Assembly (NCBI GenBank): GCA_037833965.1 | Contig: AP031358.1 | Coordinates: 20,902,001 to 20,966,000 of the forward strand | Length of the DNA stretch: 64,000 nt | Source of the DNA: Marchantia polymorpha subsp. ruderalis | Taxonomy: Eukaryota; Streptophyta; Marchantiopsida; Marchantiales; Marchantiaceae | Direction: 5' to 3' | Part shown: one piece after another, positions 35,813 through 48,180 of the stretch | Layout of the letters: each line of letters begins with the position of its first letter | Numbering within the stretch: the first letter of the stretch is position 1 | Notes under the pieces: generated by a model | What the model saw: only the letters and a program-made list of their open reading frames with translations | Databases searched by the model: none | What the model was told of the DNA's origin: nothing | Position numbers and translations under genes: made by a program

Positions 35813-36415
35813 CTATCGAGAGATTTTGAAAGCAGTAAGGTAGAGCTGTTCGAGATTAGCCTCGCGGCATCTTTCAGCGAGCTCGGACATGCCTGATTCT
35901 GGAAGCTCTTTGACCCCGAGAGGAAAGCGGCGACAAGAGTCTAGGTCTTGACCTTCCGTCAAAGCCTCTACCTCCTGGCCTCTGATCTGAAGGTGCTGCC
36001 ATCTCAGTCTCTTGATTCGTCTCACATACTCCGCGACATTCTCTGCATCGCCCTCGAAAATCAAAACCCCTGGAAACCCCGGCTTACAGTAGCCACCGAG
36101 GTTGAGCTCCGCACCCCATTCCTTGATGTCCCTCTTCTTCTTTGAAGACTTGATGTGGTGGAACCAAATCAGAGTTCTCCCGAGACAAGAAGACGACGAT
36201 TTCTTCGCCGGCCTGGCGGACTCATTCGATTCCTCGACCGCAAAATGCCGCGACGATTTAGAAAAGCACACAACTCCGACTCTCCCGAGAACGGAGCCAC
36301 CGCTTGCCTTCTCAGCCGTAGCGACACCAGGGGAGCACCAAGACACAAACAATCTCGTCGGAGTATTCGTTCCTTGAAGCGGAGGACAAAACCTTCCGAT
36401 CATCAGATGGTTCAT
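35813..36415 (-). CDS. Partial RWD-DUF1115 paralog (DUF1115 half intact, RWD half lost)
   Basis: The C-terminal ~124 residues (from LIWFHHIKS to AFKISR, then stop) align without gaps to the gene at 40877-41746 at roughly 74% identity. Conserved blocks include CKPGFPGVLIFEG and KELPES. Many changes are conservative, which suggests past selection on the protein. A short linker (VEESNESA, compare LEESTDSA) also aligns. Upstream of that the frame reads a Ser/Arg-rich peptide unlike an RWD domain. The first in-frame ATG is at 36415. It could be a DUF1115-only gene with a new N-terminus, perhaps organelle-targeted, or a pseudogene whose 5' half has decayed. Single exon, same strand as the intact paralog. 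Confidence 0.5.
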   Translation of the reverse strand: MNHLMIGRFCPPLQGTNTPTRLFVSWCSPGVATAEKASGGSVLGRVGVVCFSKSSRHFAVEESNESARPAKKSSSSCLGRTLIWFHHIKSSKKKRDIKEWGAELNLGGYCKPGFPGVLIFEGDAENVAEYVRRIKRLRWQHLQIRGQEVEALTEGQDLDSCRRFPLGVKELPESGMSELAERCREANLEQLYLTAFKISR

Positions 36416-36429
36416 AGTTCCAGCTCTCA

Positions 36430-36960
36430 ACCCGTCGACTGAAAGAAACCTGCGGCCACCGTTGCCACACCAGAAAACACAATTCTACAGGTCAAACGAG
36501 TTCGTGACTTGATTCATTCACCCACGTGCCGAATTGCGAGGCAGATTTCGAAGAACGCAGGAGCAAATTCCTCGACCCCAATTTTCTTTCGGATCGCGGC
36601 GACGGGCGCAAAGCAAAAGAGGGTCTAAACCCTACGCCAATCTTCAGAGCCATAATTCTGCACAAGGGGCACACTTGCCGCCCACAGAACGAGACATTCC
36701 AAATCGAGCTTCAAATCGAAACATCGAATGCCAGACAGAAATTCGCACTCGACTTCCGATCCCTCGAATTCCTCCAAAGTCCCTCATCATCATCACCATC
36801 ATCGTGAGAGCCTCGATTCTCCATCGCCTTCATTCTTTCCTTCCTTCGCCAGCCAATCAGAAGGCCGGCCACGTGTCACTGCCTCGGCACCTGCAGCAGC
36901 GGATAGAGCATTTGATCGTCTTGGACATCCGAAACGTTGAGGCTCGAAACGTTCGGGCTT
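36430..36960 (-). promoter_or_regulatory. Upstream region of the partial paralog
   Basis: Moderately GC-rich sequence 5' of the minus-strand frame. It contains CCAATCAG and a CACGTG G-box near 36,870, both common in plant promoters. No RWD-domain coding is recognisable in any frame. Confidence 0.3.
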
Positions 36961-36964
36961 CGAA

Positions 36965-39900
36965 ATTTGATTTTCACAATGCGCACGTGCTTTCGATTTT
37001 AATAATTTTGCGTTCTAAATTTAAAGCTTTGTTTTCTTTCCTTGACATTGAAGATTCAATTTTAGTTAGCATCGAATTATTCTTCGAGATGCATACAGGA
37101 ACCCATACATTGGGATATATCAAATGTGACATGTTCGTGAATAAAGCATTGCATATTCACTGAATTGACGTCAGAGTCTTCCATTGGTTCATTGGTTTAC
37201 TTAATTATTATTCTTAATAATTTTGGTACTCCTGCACCCGAATATAATTTTCACCCCTCTTTCATACGGATGTTACATTTCCCACATTTCTTGTCCTAAG
37301 TGACTCTGGGTCTACAAATAATACCATCTCCATTTAGGGTATTCATCGTGAAGATAAACCAGTAGGTTAAGAAAGAAAATCAATACCCAATCTCTCCTTG
37401 ATCATACCCCTTGATCACCTATGTACCTTCGGTTTAAGTCTTTGTGTAAATGTGTGACACAGCAGCGCATATAAGTTAGCCACTACGCATTAAGAACTAT
37501 TTTATAATCTACTTCACTTTCACTATATTTGAATAGTATGTCTCTTTTGGATGCTTTAACACTTTCATTTATAACAATTAATTTCTACCAAGACTGAACG
37601 TACCAAAATTTGTGTACTATCGATCCGTGATCATATTGATTGAAATTATATTCGCCTAAGAATTTGATTTCTATCAATGCCTTAGTTTTAGATAAGCTAC
37701 AGCCTCGCTTGAGTCAGATAAAATATACTTTCGTTGCACGTAACGAAGAAATTAACTGTGTTCCTAAAAAATTCCCTCCTCAATGTAATACAAGCATCAA
37801 AGTGGATTCCATATTGTCTCCTGATCTTACATTGAATGTATGGCTCCACTTTGTTGATGATGTGCAATTGTCCGAGTCTTGGAGGTCTGGATTTAATGGT
37901 CCCTGAGATATGCGGTTTGGCAAGTCTCGATCTTAAACAACAGTTGAAATCTCTTCAACACTTGCTGTACAGAGGCTGTACAATGTGCATCAGTGTTCAG
38001 AGTACCAGACAATCGAATCGCTAAACGCTTCACCTCCATAACTATGTACGATAAGGTAATGATGCTCATCTCATGGCCGATTCAAACAAGGCTGAATACG
38101 ACCAGTATTGCTTTACATCCAGGCACAGTTTATGTTGATAGTGAATTCTAGTTTCTTATAGCCAGGAGGTAAGATAAAGTAATGGAATCAAACAATGATG
38201 TCAAGCACTCACCTTCGCAAGTGACAGAGACAGAGAGCCCGACGGCTATTTCTATACAGCACCAACATGTGGTCCATGATGGGCCCCATCATTGTAAGCT
38301 TCCTGTCAAATAGGCGAATTGTGCATGGGCGTCCTGAACATGGATGTCATGTTTCAGCTGAGATGTCTCAGAATGTGATCATGATGAATTCGAGTGAACA
38401 CATCATTTGTTGAAGAACCGCGACAGTGAAAAGTGGACCCAGAAGATGTATTTCTCATTGGGATTTGCGATGCTGACATCGTCTTCGGATCCTTGGTGCT
38501 TGAGCTCATCATAATATTGACAGTCAAACTCTTTCAGGTATCGAGAGGGGTTGAGAGCAGCCACAGAAGCTTGTCAGCTACAGAGTTGCTTTCTGGTCGA
38601 GTAGTTTGCTTTGACTCCCATCTTTCCGTCACCTGCTACTGCTGGGGGATTGTGATGATTTTGGCTCTTTCTCCTTTCACTTTCTCGTTGACATCGCAGC
38701 TAAGGAGGATCCATTTCTCATCATCCATGGCTACCACGTTCTACAAAACGCGTGCAGCCAGAATAGAACAATTTTCCTCGTCTGCATCGCTTTATTGCTG
38801 CTTCTCCAACAGCTGGCTGTAATTTAACGAGGGTTCTTCCATCAGGTATAACCTTCATCAGATCCTTGTGTGAGCTGGAAGCTCAGTCTATACTGATGTG
38901 CAGAGTATAAGGTCCGTGCTTGCCACATGCCATAAACACATAAACATTCAACCTACCACCACCTCTGATAGGGAGTCTCTTTCAAGCAATACGGTGATTC
39001 AACGGCGATAAGGAAGCAGCATGGGACAACATTTGGACAGTCCACAAGTTCTGTGATCTCCTAGGAGGAAGTTTCAGAAGCATGTCCTGATTAGACATTA
39101 TTTGAAAGAAAACGGAAGCAGTCATACATTATGGTCTGATTCAAGCCCAATATATTCCAATTCCAAAGATTTTGATCCAATAGAGGAGACACAACTACAA
39201 GGTGGACCTGAATTGGAGAGGAGCTGGTGGGCAGAATTCAACGGTTGTCGAGTCTAGAAGGTCGTTTTAAACTCACAGAGTATGTTATAGGGACTGGAGA
39301 CTGACGTCCTTTAAGATCTAAATGATATGGACACAACGCCAGAGACGAGATATCTAGTCTCTTTCACCCCTGGGGCTCGCCAGAATCAATAGTGAATGTT
39401 ATAGAATCTGATGCATGTCTTTTTCTATAAACTTTTTCAAGTGAGCCAACTATTATTGATATCAAACTGATATATTGTCTGTGCTCAAGGAACGTGGAGT
39501 TAGTTTCTATGCCTTCATTGAGAGTTGAGAACCATTAGAACGTGTGAACATCGGAGTCACAGTGCAGAATGGGTCTAGCAAATGATCTCTTCACAAGGGG
39601 ACATTCAAAGAACGAAGCTCCCTTTGAGAATTGAGAGCACAAAAGCTCCCTTACGAAGAATTCGCATCTACCATGATTGCGTTCAGCTCGATTGAGAAGC
39701 CACAAAGTCTATGTAACTCCTCACTCCACATATAAAATCTTTCCTCCGTAGTCTTCTGTGCAGGCTCCACAACAAAAGGAGCTCTTTATTTAGGTGAACA
39801 TACAATCTTCCCACGTAGTATGCAGAGCTAACCATTGCAGATGGAATTTCAATTGTACTTGTTCAGTTGGCAGTTTAAGGGAAGGCAGTGTAGAAGAGAA

Positions 39901-40450
39901 GAAGTGAGGACTTAATTTTCGTTGGAGAGGCGGAACAGATTGCAAACTCTACGGAACTGAGCTGCTCATAATTGTGCATCTTCTGTTCTGCTTGTGAGGC
40001 ACCTGCTCAATACAAACATCTGACTGCACCACTCGTGGAGGTTACTTTCCGTTTCAAGGACAGCTAGCAAAGTCATTTATCCATCGCTGATATTGAGTCA
40101 GTTAGTCCCTTCGGAACTTACTGAATCGTGGCATTCAATGAAAATTGCATAGATCTCGTCTATCCTGTATTTCGCGTTAGAATTAACCATGTTGTGTATA
40201 ATGATGAGTTTTCATTATTTAAGATTAGATAAAACAGTTCTCGGTTTAATCTAGTAACCGAAAGAAATTTAATCTCGATTGATGAAACTTATTTAACACT
40301 AATACTAGAACCAAAATCGGTAATTTACATTTGAGAAAACTTGGACATGTGTACTAAAATTTGTATATGATGCTAAAATAAAATAAAGTTTGCATTCAGT
40401 CATAGACGTTTAAATCTTAAAGGATGATCCCGTTCTAGACGTAGAGATCT
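36965..40450. other. Spacer, no gene recognised
   Basis: AT-rich at 37.0-38.0 kb, then intermediate composition at 38.0-40.1 kb with a 129-codon plus-strand frame (38433-38822) rich in hydrophobic and Ser residues and unlike any family I know. No consistent exon series was found. Confidence 0.35.
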
Positions 40451-40876
40451 TGAAGGCTTATTTTACTGCTGAAAATAAGATTGCCCTTTTGGCTCCTTGC
40501 ACCATGTCACACGTTTGACTAGAAGGAATCTTTGCATCGTTCTTAATTCCCGAGATCTTTTCTTTTCTTTTGGCACCTGATATTTCTTGCCTGGCATGGC
40601 AATGAAATGGCTTCGTTATTGAGTCCTTAGTGTTTCCCTCGAGCATATTGTTCCATCTTTTCGTGTTCATTGGGAAGATAATCGAGCCACGAACACTTTT
40701 CATGGATGGCGTATTTTTCCTCTCGCAGGTGACGGCAACGTGGCTTCGACATGCGTGGGAGGAATGGGAGTCTGCAGGACCCAGCGATGGCAGACTACAA
40801 TAGCGGACGAGGGCGTCGATGGCAACGGGAGTAGGGCCAGAGACAGGGCTTTCAATTTGGAGAAGAGCGAGTTCGA

Positions 40877-41746
40877 TCATCTGGAGATTTTGAGTGCAGA
40901 GAGAAACAATTGCTCCAGATTCACTTGGCGGCAATTGGCGGCGAGCTCGGACATGGCGGACTCGGGGAGCTCTTTGATTCCTAGTTGAAACCTTCTGAAA
41001 GAATCCAAATCCTGCCCCCGTGACAATTCCTCGGCCTCTTGCCCGCGAACCTGAAGCGCTTGCCATCTGAGCCTCTGGATCCTTTTCACGTACTCGGCAA
41101 CATTCTCCGACTCGCCCTCGAAGATCAGAACCCCTGGAAACCCCGGCTTGCAGAAGCCACCCAGCTTCAATTCCGCGCCCCACTCGAGAATGTCCTTCCT
41201 CTTCTGCGTGGATTTGATGTGGTGGAACCAAATCACCTTCCGTTCCAGCACCAGCGGAGAATCGTCTGCATCTTTGCAATTTCCGTCGAGAATCAGCCGA
41301 TCTGATGCAGAATCGGTCGATTCCTCGAGCTCCCACGCGAGCTCTTGCAATGTCTGCAGCACTTGCAGAACGGCCTCGTCTCCCACGAGCTCGTTCGCGG
41401 CCTGCTGAGCTCCGAGGCTGATCCGCTCGTGCTGCTGTTTGGAGATGAGGCCGCCGCACTCCACGCTCACTCGGACGGCCTCTTGCTCGGGGTATGATCG
41501 GGGGAAGGCGAAAGCTGCACTGACGTGCCGTCCGCCGAGTGTCGTCCCGAGAAGATGCACGCCGAAGGAGATGGAGAGGTAATTGGGCGCCGAAGCGCCT
41601 TCCTCGAGCTCGCTCAAAATCTCCAGCGCCGCTCTCTCGCCGTCCGTCATGTGAAACTCGCCCTCGCCCGCGTACATGGCTCGGATCGCCTCCACCTCCG
41701 CCAGCTGCCGAGGGTGGCACGGCCCGAGCACATGAGTTTCTGCCAT
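40877..41746 (-). CDS. RWD and DUF1115 domain protein (RWDD2-like)
   Basis: An intronless gene of 289 residues. The RWD domain, a ubiquitin-conjugating-enzyme-like fold used for protein-protein contacts, covers about residues 10-140 (QLAEVEAIRAMY start; FAFPRSYPEQEAVRVSVE core). DUF1115 follows at about 165-286 (KVIWFHHIKSTQKRKDILEW, KPGFPGVLIFEG, KELPESAMSELA). This is the domain order of the eukaryotic RWDD2 family and the length fits. The biochemical role of the family is poorly known. The ATG at 41746 gives a start directly before the RWD domain. A half-copy lies about 4.5 kb downstream on the same strand, so a local duplication occurred. Confidence 0.92.
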   Translation of the reverse strand: MAETHVLGPCHPRQLAEVEAIRAMYAGEGEFHMTDGERAALEILSELEEGASAPNYLSISFGVHLLGTTLGGRHVSAAFAFPRSYPEQEAVRVSVECGGLISKQQHERISLGAQQAANELVGDEAVLQVLQTLQELAWELEESTDSASDRLILDGNCKDADDSPLVLERKVIWFHHIKSTQKRKDILEWGAELKLGGFCKPGFPGVLIFEGESENVAEYVKRIQRLRWQALQVRGQEAEELSRGQDLDSFRRFQLGIKELPESAMSELAANCRQVNLEQLFLSALKISR

Positions 41747-41749
41747 GGA

Positions 41750-42980
41750 AATTCCTCACCCCTTCGTGTCCTTCCTTCAAGCGATCGAACGAGGAGGAGC
41801 ACGGATATTCTCGTACCTATGGATCGATCTCTAGGCCTTGATCGTCCTACTGCCGAGAGATTCGATTCTTAGGCCTCACGGTCTACGGAGAATCGATCAA
41901 TTTGATTGAGAGCGGATTGTAAGCTCAGAAAGTTCGCTCTGTTTGAAAATGTTCATGGTGACAGAGATCCATCGCATGTGGAATTTCCCAATAATTCGTC
42001 CACAAGATCTCACGAAAAAAAATCGATCGATTAAAGGGGAGCCCTGTCTTGTGATGCGAAGGACAGTCCTAATTTCAGGATTTACTAAATCTCTGCTCTT
42101 GGACTGCTCTCCGTCATGCTCCAGCTTCACTCCCTGAAACCCTAAACCTCAGAGCCAATGAACAGAAAACTGCAATGGTAGCTCCATCTCGTCTTCGAGA
42201 AACTTCGATGTCGTCGTGAGCTGCACTGAAAGTGACGACTGCATGAGTCCGTGGTAGATCCCACAAATTATCTCACTCGGCAGAGGTGCCAAACACTACT
42301 CTAATTTCGGGATGATTGCGTCCTCTGGAGGTGAGCGGATCACGCCGCAGAAGCTGACTGAGACCAGCCTGCGCATGGACGAATCGTCGTCGGCAATTAA
42401 TCGCCACATTCGCTCACCAGATCCGATCAGAAATAATGTGGTCGTCGAGTCTTAATGACGACGACCATCTCGCCGCATAAAACACTTCCGCCTGCTCTCC
42501 AACTCCTCGTCGACAGCGATGCCCCCATTCCTCCGCTGGCGACAAGCACACGATGACTCATCGCGCGTGCGAGCTTCGTCTGCGACCCGAGAAGGCTCCC
42601 TCGGAGCTGGTGACACACCAACACTTCCATCATTGCACAGCTTCGGCGGCCATGCCCAGTGTCGGAAGAACTGAGCCCCGAGCGTCAGACGGAACCAGGT
42701 TCCACATTCAAGGCGCTCTGTCGACAGATAAGGGGGGGCAGAGGATCCGTTCCGAGATGCAAACCCCGGGGAGCGCAAGTTCTCCAAATTTGCCACCCCG
42801 CCTCGCTCCCCGCCCCCTCGGGGGATAAGACCAACCGTTAAACCGAAACGCGTGTCGGTCAAACGGGGCAGCTCAACGTGCACACGCTGCGGGGGCTTGG
42901 GACCCCGCGAGGAGCCAGACGAGGGGGAGGAGGAGTTCAATCCTCGGTGCCAAAACCTCGTCGACGGTTGACAAACTCTC
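41750..42980 (-). promoter_or_regulatory. Promoter/leader island of the RWD-DUF1115 gene
   Basis: A GC-rich region 5' of the RWD gene on the minus strand. A 162-codon minus frame at 42940-42452 has the low-complexity composition of a chance frame. No TATA box or transcription start could be fixed by eye. Confidence 0.4.
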
Positions 42981-43299
42981 TGACAGGAGCCTTCGCTCTT
43001 ATCCAGATGGGATTTATTGAAGCTCGATGTTTACCAGATTGTGATTGTGTGTCGACAGGGCCGGAATTCTCGCAGTCTGACAGCTATTTGTCTTACATTC
43101 CATCTCCTGGCACACAATTCTTTACAGACAAAGAGTTTTGGCTGGACTGACGGACGGGCTTCGTCATTCAAAGGAAATGCAACGCGGATAGGAGGAATAT
43201 GGACAGAGAGATGTTCACGAAACTCATCTCCGACGGCCATCATACAAGTCTGAAGCACATGGCGAGTAGTTGACTGAGGAGGGACTGGGAAGAAATTCA

Positions 43300-43989
43300 A
43301 CTTTATTCATAGTCGTTAAGGAGGGCCACAGATGAACACCAGCATGTGCGCAGTCCGGCAAATCGCAGACGGCAATCGCAAAGAGGCCGGATCCTCAACG
43401 GGGAAAAGAAACGGGAAAAACCACACCAGACGGCATTCACAGGCAGGCACACATATGCTTGGAAGAGGGTCGGAATTCATGAAGAGTGATAAAAATATTT
43501 CACTGCAGAACTTTGTACAGGATGCTCTAGACTAGATACATTCGTGATAAGCATGTCTACAAAAGGGTACCCATTCATGAACCGACTCCTAACTTCCTTC
43601 TACCTCTACCCCCACTCCTTCAGATGGGGCTAGTAGATACATGACTGCCGATTTATTCACTGTCTATCAGCTAGTGGCAAGGGGCTCCATGCGTGTACGA
43701 GATCTGGAACCCAATTTTATGACGACAAAATCCAGTCTTCTCCCGCAATTCCTACTAAACCCACCCGAGTGAGATAACAGGAACCAGGCACAGTGCCCAG
43801 TAAACACGTAAAAGGTCAAACTGACATGAATGGTGATGATAGCATTACAAATACAATTTTTTTCCAATGTGAGGGGGATTAAAACCCGTCTAAGGCCCTA
43901 CTCGTACTCTGCTTCTTGGGTTGCCTGCTTCGTCTCGATCTCTCCAAAGTCGTTCCGCTTGCTTGCTCGACTTGCACCAAGTCCCCCTC
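43300..43989 (-). other. Probable 3' untranslated region of the START gene
   Basis: It follows the START stop codon on the minus strand. A minus-strand AATAAA lies near 43,305, which would give a 3' untranslated region of about 690 bases. No other gene is visible. Confidence 0.4.
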
Positions 43990-46621
43990 CTAGTATGTTA
44001 CAATTTCCGCTTTGCGACCCAGTCTTCCAAGCCGTCGTGCTATTCCAAAAACAAGTACTTTACCGACAGCTCCTCTGTCGACACCGCAAGCTAAAGCCAC
44101 AGCCCCTCCAAGAATAAACCATCGCAGATGGCCTTTAGATTTCTCCTTAATTTCGCCGCTCTCATCGCTTTCAATTTCTGATGGGTCCAACATCGACAGA
44201 TTTCTGACGAAATTCGCGGGAACCTTCGTGTTGATCTTCGCCAGCTGCGCACATTTCGACAGCGGCCGGCCCTGCTTGCGAAGAGCCTTGTACTTATGTA
44301 CCCCCGGTTCCATCTTCTTCACACATCCCCACATCCCTTGCCGTATTCCCAATTTGGCAAGATCGCGCTGAATTCCCATCTCTTCGTGATGGAACAACAA
44401 CACCTCGCAAGCTGTCATTTGACCATCTCCTCTTCGTGATTCCACTGTAAAACACAATTTATTGTCGGGTCAGCTTCCCAAAAATACGTAGGGTGAACGA
44501 CCCAAACTCACTTCCAACATTTTACAAAGGACACCGAGAGCAATACATTAGGAGCCAAATGGTTGCAGCACGCTGCTTCAAGTTTTCAATGGCCTTCCGA
44601 CTGGGATGAAAGACTGAGAGGCCATTTAAAGCTTGAGGGCAGCTTCTACGCCCAAGATAAAGTGAAGAATTCTAAAGAGCCAAAAACGTAATCGGCATAG
44701 AATTCGTAGGCTTTCGGAAGGTATGTTCACCTGCGCGAATGCGCCAGCTGGAATAAAAAACATCCACCCTCCTCGGAGAAGCCTTCCTTGGAATCTTCAA
44801 AGAGTTGAATGCCTGAAGAAGTAGCAAACGAAAGGTTAAAATACTCCCCACAGTGGAGTCTTCCCGGAAGAGAACAGTCAAAAAACCTGTCATGTGCCTC
44901 ACGTCAACTCGCTACGATATAGTTCCTTAATCTCAAAGTGCACTTATAGAAAACTAAGATCCCTCGTCCACGTCCTAAACCACATACCTTGGTAACGCAG
45001 TAGTAGGTATGCCCAGCATCCCAAATTCTACGAGTGATGATGTACTCACGGTCCTTGCAAAAGAACGGATACTGCAAAACCAACAGGTATGAATATGAGT
45101 TCACAAGCTTTTCCCTCAGTTTCGTTCTCGTACAAGCGTTCCAAATTGACGATATGGATGGAGAGCATTGAAGCCCAAAAGAGGTGAGACGCTCTTCCTC
45201 ACCTTTCGAACCCACTGCACAATCATGGATCCAGTTCTCGGACACTCTTCGCATGTCCGAGAGTACGCTAGCATATCATCCCATTCGGGCCGAAATTCAT
45301 CATCCCAGAAAAAGTCCCGCATCTCCTCGGGCGTAACATCTTCCATAACCGTCCGGCTCCTGTACTCAGTCGGCCCAATATTACCCTGCACGTTTCGGAT
45401 GCAACCACTTCAGGAACCAGGATAACATCTGCATTCGATGAACTTCAAAAGTGCACGTTTCCGTGCAGTTTGCCAGCTCTACCTCTCCAGATGTAAACGA
45501 CACAAACTTCGCTATGTTCTTTGAAGTCGCCCAGAGAGATGACAATAAAATTGAGCTTGCCCTAGGTGTCTCAACAATTACTGCTCGTCCTCCAAGGGTA
45601 CATCAAATAGAACAGGTTACTGTCATTCGCGTGTGTAAGAACATGAACTGAGACTGTAGGGCTTACCACAGGATCCCGGCGCCAAGCCTGATAAAACATC
45701 CCGTCTGTGGAACGCTCCATCAATTCGTTCCACTTCGGGCCTCCATCCTGCGCTTCTATCCTATTACAGAACTCCACTAAGTCCTCAGTAGTGACGGCCC
45801 AGTCGTTGTTGCTCTCCCCGTCAGTACCAAAAGGGCTGTATATAGACACAAATACCAGTGATTTCATCAGCGCTCGGAATCATTTGCACACTCCATGTAT
45901 AACGAAGTAAATTCAAGTACTTCCAGATCGCTCCGTGTTCTACCTCAGACGGTTCCACTTCATTCCAAAGGCAAGAGTCTCACTAAAGCAGGAACTTTCA
46001 AAATTGCAATTGTCGGAGTTGTGTCGATGTGACAGGCGTAAGAAGCTGTCACCCAACGCCACTCAACAGGACCTATCGACGTGATTCAGCAGAGCAGTTG
46101 CTAATAACTCGGGCGAAAGGTTTCCAATGCAGGCATTCATCCGGGAAACGCCTGGCAGGAACTCTAGCTCTCGGGTCCTTGGGAGCAGCAATAACGCCGA
46201 GAAGCTGCCCACGCCGGACCTTCGAAGAAATGTTCCACGGATGAAACTTAAGTATTCTTGGAAAAGAGCATTACCTGGAAGCATCAAGACCTTGCTCGAT
46301 TTGAGACTGGCTTCCCGGCCACATCCATGAGCGGAATTTAGGCCAAGCCTCCTTCAAAACGGGGTAAGCTGTGAGGGCGGTCACGGCGAGCCACAAACGT
46401 CGGGCACCAAACCCTGGCGGAGTGCTCCACACAAGCCGCGGTCGACTCCTCAATCCCAGGAACAGAAAGCTCACCCACCTAGGTTTCCAGGACCAGCCCA
46501 CGACGAGGCCGATGACTACAGCCACCCAAAATGGTAACATTGATACCATCAGATCGGCACAAGTCTCTACAATCGCCGGCTTGTTGAACATGCCGAGCGT
46601 CTGCTTCCCCATCATGTCCAT
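43990..46621 (-). CDS. START-domain lipid-binding protein with terminal membrane segments (CP5-like)
   Basis: A plant member of the START superfamily (phosphatidylcholine-transfer-protein-like), expected to bind a lipid while anchored to a membrane. Exons: 46621-46275, 45835-45667, 45385-45203, 45071-44988, 44812-44731, 44444-43990; 1320 bases, 439 residues, all phases consistent. Residues ~25-105 hold hydrophobic stretches (LPFWVAVVIGLVVGW; LWLAVTALTAYPVL). START follows: EDLVEFCNRIE, YRSRTVMEDVTPEEMRDFFW, DREYIITRRIW, CVTK, VDVFYSSWRIRAG, TACEVLLFHHEEMGIQRDLA. A C-terminal membrane segment (WFILGGAVALACGVDRGAVG) ends the chain, as in Arabidopsis CP5/At3g13062-type proteins. The ATG at 46621 is the first after an in-frame TAG. 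The leader side is partly a duplicate of exon 1/intron 1. Confidence 0.93.
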
Positions 46622-46884
46622 CGTGAAGAGCCTCCCCGAGTCTCCAAGACCACCGCTATCAAAATTGAGAAACACCTACGTTTCAGTCGAAGGCATGGAT
46701 TTCTGCCACCTCCTTCCCGCTCAGATGCTGCCCATGACGATGATAGAATACGGTACTGCGATCTCACTCCCCTGTTCCGCCTCCACCAGGCTCTACTTCG
46801 ACTGAAATTCCATAAAAGGAAACGCGAAACACACTCTACCACAAATGCTCGCGCTAATTTCAATTTTCCCCAGTCCTCCGATGT

Positions 46885-47230
46885 GACAGACCGCGAAACG
46901 CTGTCTATGCACACTACTCACCGGGACGTATCGCCTCGTAGCCTCCCGCCAGAGCAATTGCTAGCGACCCGGGCTGCGCGTTTCCACTCAGGCCACTCTT
47001 CGCTCCCCGGAAACCGTGCTCTCCTGCACGAACTCCACCTCAATCTGAGCGAGCGAGCGATGTCCCCACGGGAAGGCCCCGACTGCGGACCTGACCGCAC
47101 GAGATTTCACCAGATTGAGTGTTCTTGAGAAGGGAACTCCCTCGCGCCCTCGAGGCCTTGCTCGATTCGAGACTGGCACGAAGGCCTCATCCAAGATCGC
47201 AATTCAGGCCTGGCCTTGCCTCCTCCTTCG
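46885..47230 (-). pseudogene. Partial tandem duplicate of START exon 1 end and intron 1
   Basis: About 860 bases upstream of the real sequence. On the minus strand the copy reads RSWMRPSCQSRIEQGLEGA against RSWMWPGSQSQIEQGLDAS of exon 1. The plus-strand landmarks CTTGCTCGAT and AGCA(G/A)TTGCTA recur at offsets of 866 and 859, so the block of roughly 46,030-46,330 was duplicated to roughly 46,885-47,195. The splice donor of exon 1 is not preserved in the copy, so it cannot serve as an equivalent exon. It now lies in the promoter/leader of the START gene. Confidence 0.65.
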
Positions 47231-48180
47231 ACGCGGGAGGGGGGGGGGAGAGGACTGTGACGCAGCACGCGGAAGAAACTGGCGAAAAGGACCCTCGTCT
47301 TCGACCCGCATCCGTCTTGAACATGTTCCACTGTCGCGCGCTCTCGATGCTCTCCAGTAGCCCTAATAACGACAACTCCGCCTGCCCTCTTATAGCCCGA
47401 ACCTCAGCCCCACCCTCGGTTAGGCGACCCCACCTCAGCCTCGCGCGTCGGCGGTGAGAACATTCCTCTCCGCGGACGGTCTAGCCATCGGATCGAGGAA
47501 ACCGACGGCTCACAGCGTTCTGGAGCCCGGTTGAGTCCCTACCGGGCCCCGTTCAGGCCCGGATTGGGGATTCGGGAGTACCTGTCCACCGACGCGAGGC
47601 TCCGCGGTGTCGTGACTGACTGAATGACTCGTCGTTGTCGTCGTTGTCGCCGTCGCCGTCGCCGTCCACGGGGAGTGGCAGCAGGGGAGGAGCCTGTCGT
47701 GATCCTAACGAAGACAAGCGGGAAGAGCAGGACAAATGGTGCTGTGGAATTGCGAACGATCGGGATTGTTTCGGTGGCCGCCTCGGTCGATTCGCAACGC
47801 CCGAGCCTCGACCGTCTCGGGCGTTGGCTGCATCACATGGGTCGGTCGGGGTTCCTTGTTCGACTGTGCGGTGCGGCCTGACGGGCTGGCGGGCGGGCGG
47901 GCAGCCACGAGCTGGGCCTTCTGCTCATCCGGGCAGCAAAAAATAAAAGTTCGGCATTTTCTCCTTGTCCTTCGTCGGAATGCCACTCCTCGCCAAAAGG
48001 CGACTACTTTATGGGGCCGAAATTCGCATTCGTCGCAGTGTCAGCTTTTTCCTGAATTCCGCACCCAAAAGTGCAGGAGCTCTCTCTTTTATCCTGCATT
48101 AAAGCTCCATTATTCATTTCAGGGCGTTTCTCTTTCCCAAGTTCTGAGCGACCGAGGTGGATTCCAGGTCACATGAACTT
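47231..48180 (-). promoter_or_regulatory. Promoter island of the START gene
   Basis: GC-rich, CpG-rich sequence with a short (CGTTGT/CGTCGC)n run near 47,630-47,670, lying 5' of the minus-strand START gene. The open frames are compositional. No defined core elements were identified. Confidence 0.4.

Noticed and set aside
40458-41780. A 440-codon minus-strand frame over the RWD gene
   Set aside because: It is an out-of-frame shadow of the RWD-DUF1115 gene, whose true frame carries all conserved residues.
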